Shown here piece by piece: positions 63,701 to 64,000 of a stretch of DNA of 64,000 nt. The stretch lies in assembly GCA_030603385.1 (NCBI GenBank), contig JAUVXW010000002.1, positions 1 through 64,000 on the forward strand, given 5' to 3'. Made by a program: the position numbers and the translations under genes. The notes below the pieces were generated by a model. It worked only from the letters and a program-made list of their open reading frames with translations, was not told the DNA's origin and made no database searches. Origin of the DNA: Promethearchaeota archaeon. GTDB lineage: Archaea; Asgardarchaeota; Lokiarchaeia; Sigyniarchaeales; SOKP01. Positions within the stretch are counted from its first letter, which is position 1, and each line of letters begins with the position of its first letter.

Positions 63701-64000
63701 TAGAAAAAGATATAAAAGCTGCAATAAAAACTGAACGTAAACTAGAAAAAACATACTATGATAAATTTAGTGTTGTACTTGAAAATCTACAATCTAAAGT
63801 TAATCAAAAGTTTGATGATTCTCAAATAAAGTCATATTGTTCTCTTGAACTGACTGGAAAATTTGAAGATCTTGGTGTTGATATAAAAGCAGCAACCTCT
63901 AAAGAACAATTAAAATCTTTTACTGCACTAAGCGGGGGGCAAGTTTCTCTTATATCAATTTGTTTGATCTTATCACTACAAGAGATTAAACCATCTCCAC
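60760..64000 (+). CDS. smc: SMC-family chromosome ATPase (3' end cut by window)
   Basis: At least 1080 aa, reading unbroken to the window end. TTG start at 60760 after a GGATGAGGT ribosome site; no in-frame ATG nearby. Walker A GPNWSGKTS at residues 52-60 and the Q-loop in FVSQGKID near 155; two long coiled coils; a hinge at about 520-665 (KGPLIEYLKYGDELSYAIESVLGE, CLVVKDYHSGRELY, VTLAGEQIIS); and the ABC signature ALSGGQVSL at 1056-1064. Walker B and the last ~80 residues lie beyond 64000. The hinge makes it an SMC rather than Rad50 (no CxxC hook). Directly downstream of a dead AAA+ gene; kleisin may be in the next window. Confidence 0.88.
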   Translation, partial: MASQIQPKNKENENLGKQNRNPFIKKVILENFLSFQKDEVDFGEAKFVIIVGPNWSGKTSIFQAIKFALGSNERDNRYTKWSNFIRNSQNHAMVEIHIQNGDDIIQLRRYVIRGQSPFFKIKGKNEKEFHKVQAHDVQKVITDLNINPDNQFAFVSQGKIDAIKSLKPTELCSFLEKGIGLKLLRDEILNQKRNVLTLDNDLKSLTSRRNTLNISLELLTPKLKRLEQKKKLLEIREKYNDEFLWANRDKLEKDINKIEELIENLKLVIDGIKKRKNKYDNEIAELINKISIEEQNINRLSKKLGELDYEKTDLIAKIQNWQKEKILAKQELDVLSNKVREIEKIITNFEKQKESLDSELIIIKREQKKLDVQITSLIKEQDQLVKKIKQNKALLDEYNKIINEKEVKQSKIQDNKKTINAINDEINQLFQSFKDIEHKLEKNKWFLENPSKDLLQEIDRDLRKITLKIYEIDSEIKKLEFEKSKKINKLKILQISLRERRVVLPSSISILKDEINRRDLKVKGPLIEYLKYGDELSYAIESVLGEKLLYSFVAEDWDTLTLLKRLKEKYGAYCNIYLPKKLGIQPLIDISANGVLGYLAELVKIVDYDLDIKKVIYSKVKNCLVVKDYHSGRELYNKLGFKGKCVTLAGEQIISYKYVYETPYVKRLKGLLSAATQKEQSNVLESEIKSTNDSISELRVEQSKLDIIQKELFNKKESFSDLLYNFNQKQRITTKKNQLYKQMHDLEKDNSEIKDKLKDLEFKIKNLKTQTDPDFFKWNDRFNEIPNELTSSNEEKKKWDLKLDETSDILKEVKVELNKQKNKLNINKLDYEKKKEGFQKADKSAFETYRQLENVEDKLENIEKDITNLKENKLQYQNRKNEIDKRSIQITINLEQENVKLNAFNQEIEAKRRDYERINSEIGPLISEQIIEIRPIELINEDISKIDKQLLSYLDVDDSLLVEKDQIIASLKEINRNQNDLEKDIKAAIKTERKLEKTYYDKFSVVLENLQSKVNQKFDDSQIKSYCSLELTGKFEDLGVDIKAATSKEQLKSFTALSGGQVSLISICLILSLQEIKPSP

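Noticed and set aside
60760..64000. Rad50 or a generic coiled-coil ATPase instead of SMC
   Set aside because: The centre holds an SMC hinge domain and no CxxC zinc hook.
1..64000. tRNA, rRNA and CRISPR arrays
   Set aside because: No cloverleaf with a GTTCRANNC arm, no rRNA-like GC-rich block and no regularly spaced repeats were seen on either strand.

Overview
This 64 kb window is AT-rich (about 30% GC by eye), densely coded archaeal DNA, most likely from an Asgard (Lokiarchaeia-like) archaeon. The archaeal assignment rests on a TFIIB-type factor (TFB), BRE/TATA-like promoter elements, a BpsA-type branched-polyamine synthase, an AbrB-PhoU regulator and an archaeal-style SMC. The Asgard placement is inference. 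It rests on the mix of archaeal information genes with bacterial-type lipid and flavoprotein metabolism, many tiny zinc-ribbon proteins, and a receiver domain fused to a longin-like domain. No rRNA, tRNA, CRISPR array or intact insertion sequence was recognised.

Layout. 1-3.3 kb: the tail of a histidine kinase, two MscS-type channels in tandem, and an HNH gene preceded by the tail of a lost paralogue. 3.3-12.1 kb: lipid and electron-transfer block, with a CrtC/AttH-like lipocalin, an HdrD-like/FAD-oxidase/SCP2-like operon, a REC-longin-like protein, a second FAD oxidase, and a FixC-FixX pair. 12.2-17 kb: grpE-dnaK-dnaJ with a TFB gene at its distal end. 17-20.7 kb: small accessory genes and remnants (HEAT-like fragment, VapBC-like pair, flavodoxin stub, zinc-finger miniproteins). 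20.8-36 kb: FATP-type acyl-CoA ligase, VOC epimerase-like protein, two DUF362 proteins flanking a recently duplicated SDR pair, OxlT-like MFS, QueG-like Fe-S protein, aminotransferase, two nitroreductases, threonine dehydratase. 37-48.8 kb: pyruvate kinase, PhoU-like regulator, SCP-x-type thiolase, SlyD-type FKBP, Fe-S flavoprotein, ABC-2 exporter, PD-(D/E)XK-like protein. 48.9-57.7 kb: a BpsA-SpeD fusion, DUF3795, methyltransferase, HD and YdjM-like hydrolases, an arsenic locus (acr3, thioredoxin-like, beta-grasp-like, divergent arsR), DUF2769, and cysteine synthase behind a Cys-rich leader ORF. 57.7-64 kb: GPH-type MFS, a degenerate AAA+ protein and an SMC protein cut by the window end.

The acyl-CoA ligase, thiolase, epimerase-like protein, SDRs, SCP2-like protein and FAD/Fe-S oxidoreductases together suggest fatty-acid or alkyl-lipid turnover feeding electrons to an Hdr/Fix-type chain. 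The strongest candidates for something undescribed are: (1) a Cys-codon leader ORF inside nested inverted repeats upstream of cysteine synthase; (2) a single polypeptide joining a helix-turn-helix, BpsA and self-processing AdoMet decarboxylase; (3) a catalytically dead AAA+ protein immediately upstream of an SMC gene; (4) TFB at the end of a DnaK chaperone cluster with an inverted repeat in the leader; (5) a beta-grasp-like protein and a Cys-rich thioredoxin-fold protein in an arsenic operon.
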